DNA from: Parietichytrium sp. I65-24A
Lineage: Eukaryota > Sar > Bigyra > Thraustochytrida > Thraustochytriidae
Assembly (NCBI GenBank): GCA_012862575.1
Contig: BLSF01000100.1
Coordinates: forward strand, 84,102-97,665
DNA: 13,564 nucleotides
Reading direction: 5' to 3'
Shown: in pieces, positions 12,980 through 13,564 of the stretch
Layout: each line of letters opens with the position of its first letter
Position numbering within the stretch: the stretch's first letter is position 1
Made by a program: the position numbers and the translations under genes
The notes under the pieces: generated by a model
The model's database searches: none
Seen by the model: only the letters and a program-made list of their open reading frames with translations
Told to the model about the DNA's origin: nothing

Positions 12980-13564
12980 TACTCCAAGCGCCTAACCCCC
13001 GCTAGCCTCCTTCCTCACAGCCAAACACACTCCCCTACGCCGCCGCCTAGCCCGTCGCGCTAGCACTCTGCGGGGCGTTTTTGCGACCAAGTCCGGGAAG
13101 AAGCGGTCCTACTACGGCGCCTCTCTTTGGGTAAGGGAAACTGTTAGTGGAGAGGCGCTGCAGAGGTGGCGAAGGGGAGGCAGGGGCTTAGGCGGTGGAT
13201 AACGGGAAAGGGTAGGATGGAAGGGGCTAAGAGGTTTTGACTAGCGGGAGGCGAGAGGGGGCTTACTGGAGCGCCTCTTTGCGGCTAAGGATAACTCTTA
13301 TGCTGTGGGAGAATGTGCGCAGCCACTCCTTTGCTACTGCTATGCGACAGAGTAGTTGCAGAGTAGAGGAGGGTTTACGCGTTGAGCTAGCCGGGGCATA
13401 GAGTGATGGAATGATTGGAGTCGCTGTGAGGAGACGAGAAACCCTGACCCTAGGATCACGAAGCGTTCGTTGAAGAGAGCAAAGAGCTGTTCATGGGAGT
13501 GTCGATCGTTTTGTTCGTTCCCGTTCTCCAACCTTCTGCTTGCTTTTCGAACTATTACTTCGAA
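12980..13564. other. Gene-free right end with a hairpin and a partial direct repeat
   Basis: No gene called. GCGCCTCTC (13117-13125) and GAGAGGCGC (13150-13158) are exact 9-bp inverted arms around a 24-nt loop. A related segment at ~13269-13301 repeats GCGCCTCTTTG...GGCTAAGGATAACTCTTA with differences. The 13160-13265 segment is G-rich. The frames here are short and anonymous. Confidence 0.45.

Noticed and set aside
1-13564. CRISPR array, bacterial operon or phage-defence island
   Set aside because: Gene content (eL21, PHAX domain) is eukaryotic, and the tandem units are far too long and lack repeat-spacer structure.

Overview
The window is nuclear DNA from a eukaryote. It encodes a cytosolic ribosomal protein of the eL21 family and a protein with the RNA-binding domain of PHAX, an RNA-export adaptor. 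Every recognisable gene is a single uninterrupted reading frame, so the genome is intron-poor and moderately compact. That fits a unicellular alga; a Porphyridium-like red alga is my best guess, but it is only an impression and nothing here proves it.

Layout. (1) Bases 1-253 hold an open frame of unknown identity that touches the window edge. (2) Bases ~330-2300 are a tandem array of ~196-229 bp units, interrupted by 692 Ns. (3) A small PHAX-domain gene lies on the minus strand (2544-3032), with a repeat-rich upstream region to ~4570. (4) A short-chain dehydrogenase/reductase with an N-terminal signal or anchor segment (4576-5697, plus) converges on (5) a 549-residue minus-strand protein (5970-7619). 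That protein joins a complete adenylate kinase to what looks like a double hotdog (thioesterase-type) region. (6) Bases 7620-11045 hold no gene I can recognise, only promoter-like motifs, microsatellites and one acidic repeat-coding open frame. (7) A HAD-superfamily sugar-phosphate phosphatase (11046-11714, plus) converges on (8) RPL21 (12379-12864, minus), followed by a pyrimidine-rich promoter region and unexplained sequence to the end.

The genes do not form one obvious pathway, as is normal for a nuclear genome. The most interesting item is the adenylate kinase/double-hotdog fusion: a nucleotide kinase that removes AMP covalently joined to a fold that usually cleaves acyl thioesters. An acyl-CoA synthetase releases AMP and a thioesterase undoes its product, so a link to fatty-acid activation and turnover is plausible. 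This is inference only. Second is the tandem array, whose units vary in length through gain or loss of TTTTGGAAC modules and include a 137-bp stretch repeated without a mismatch about 1.07 kb away.
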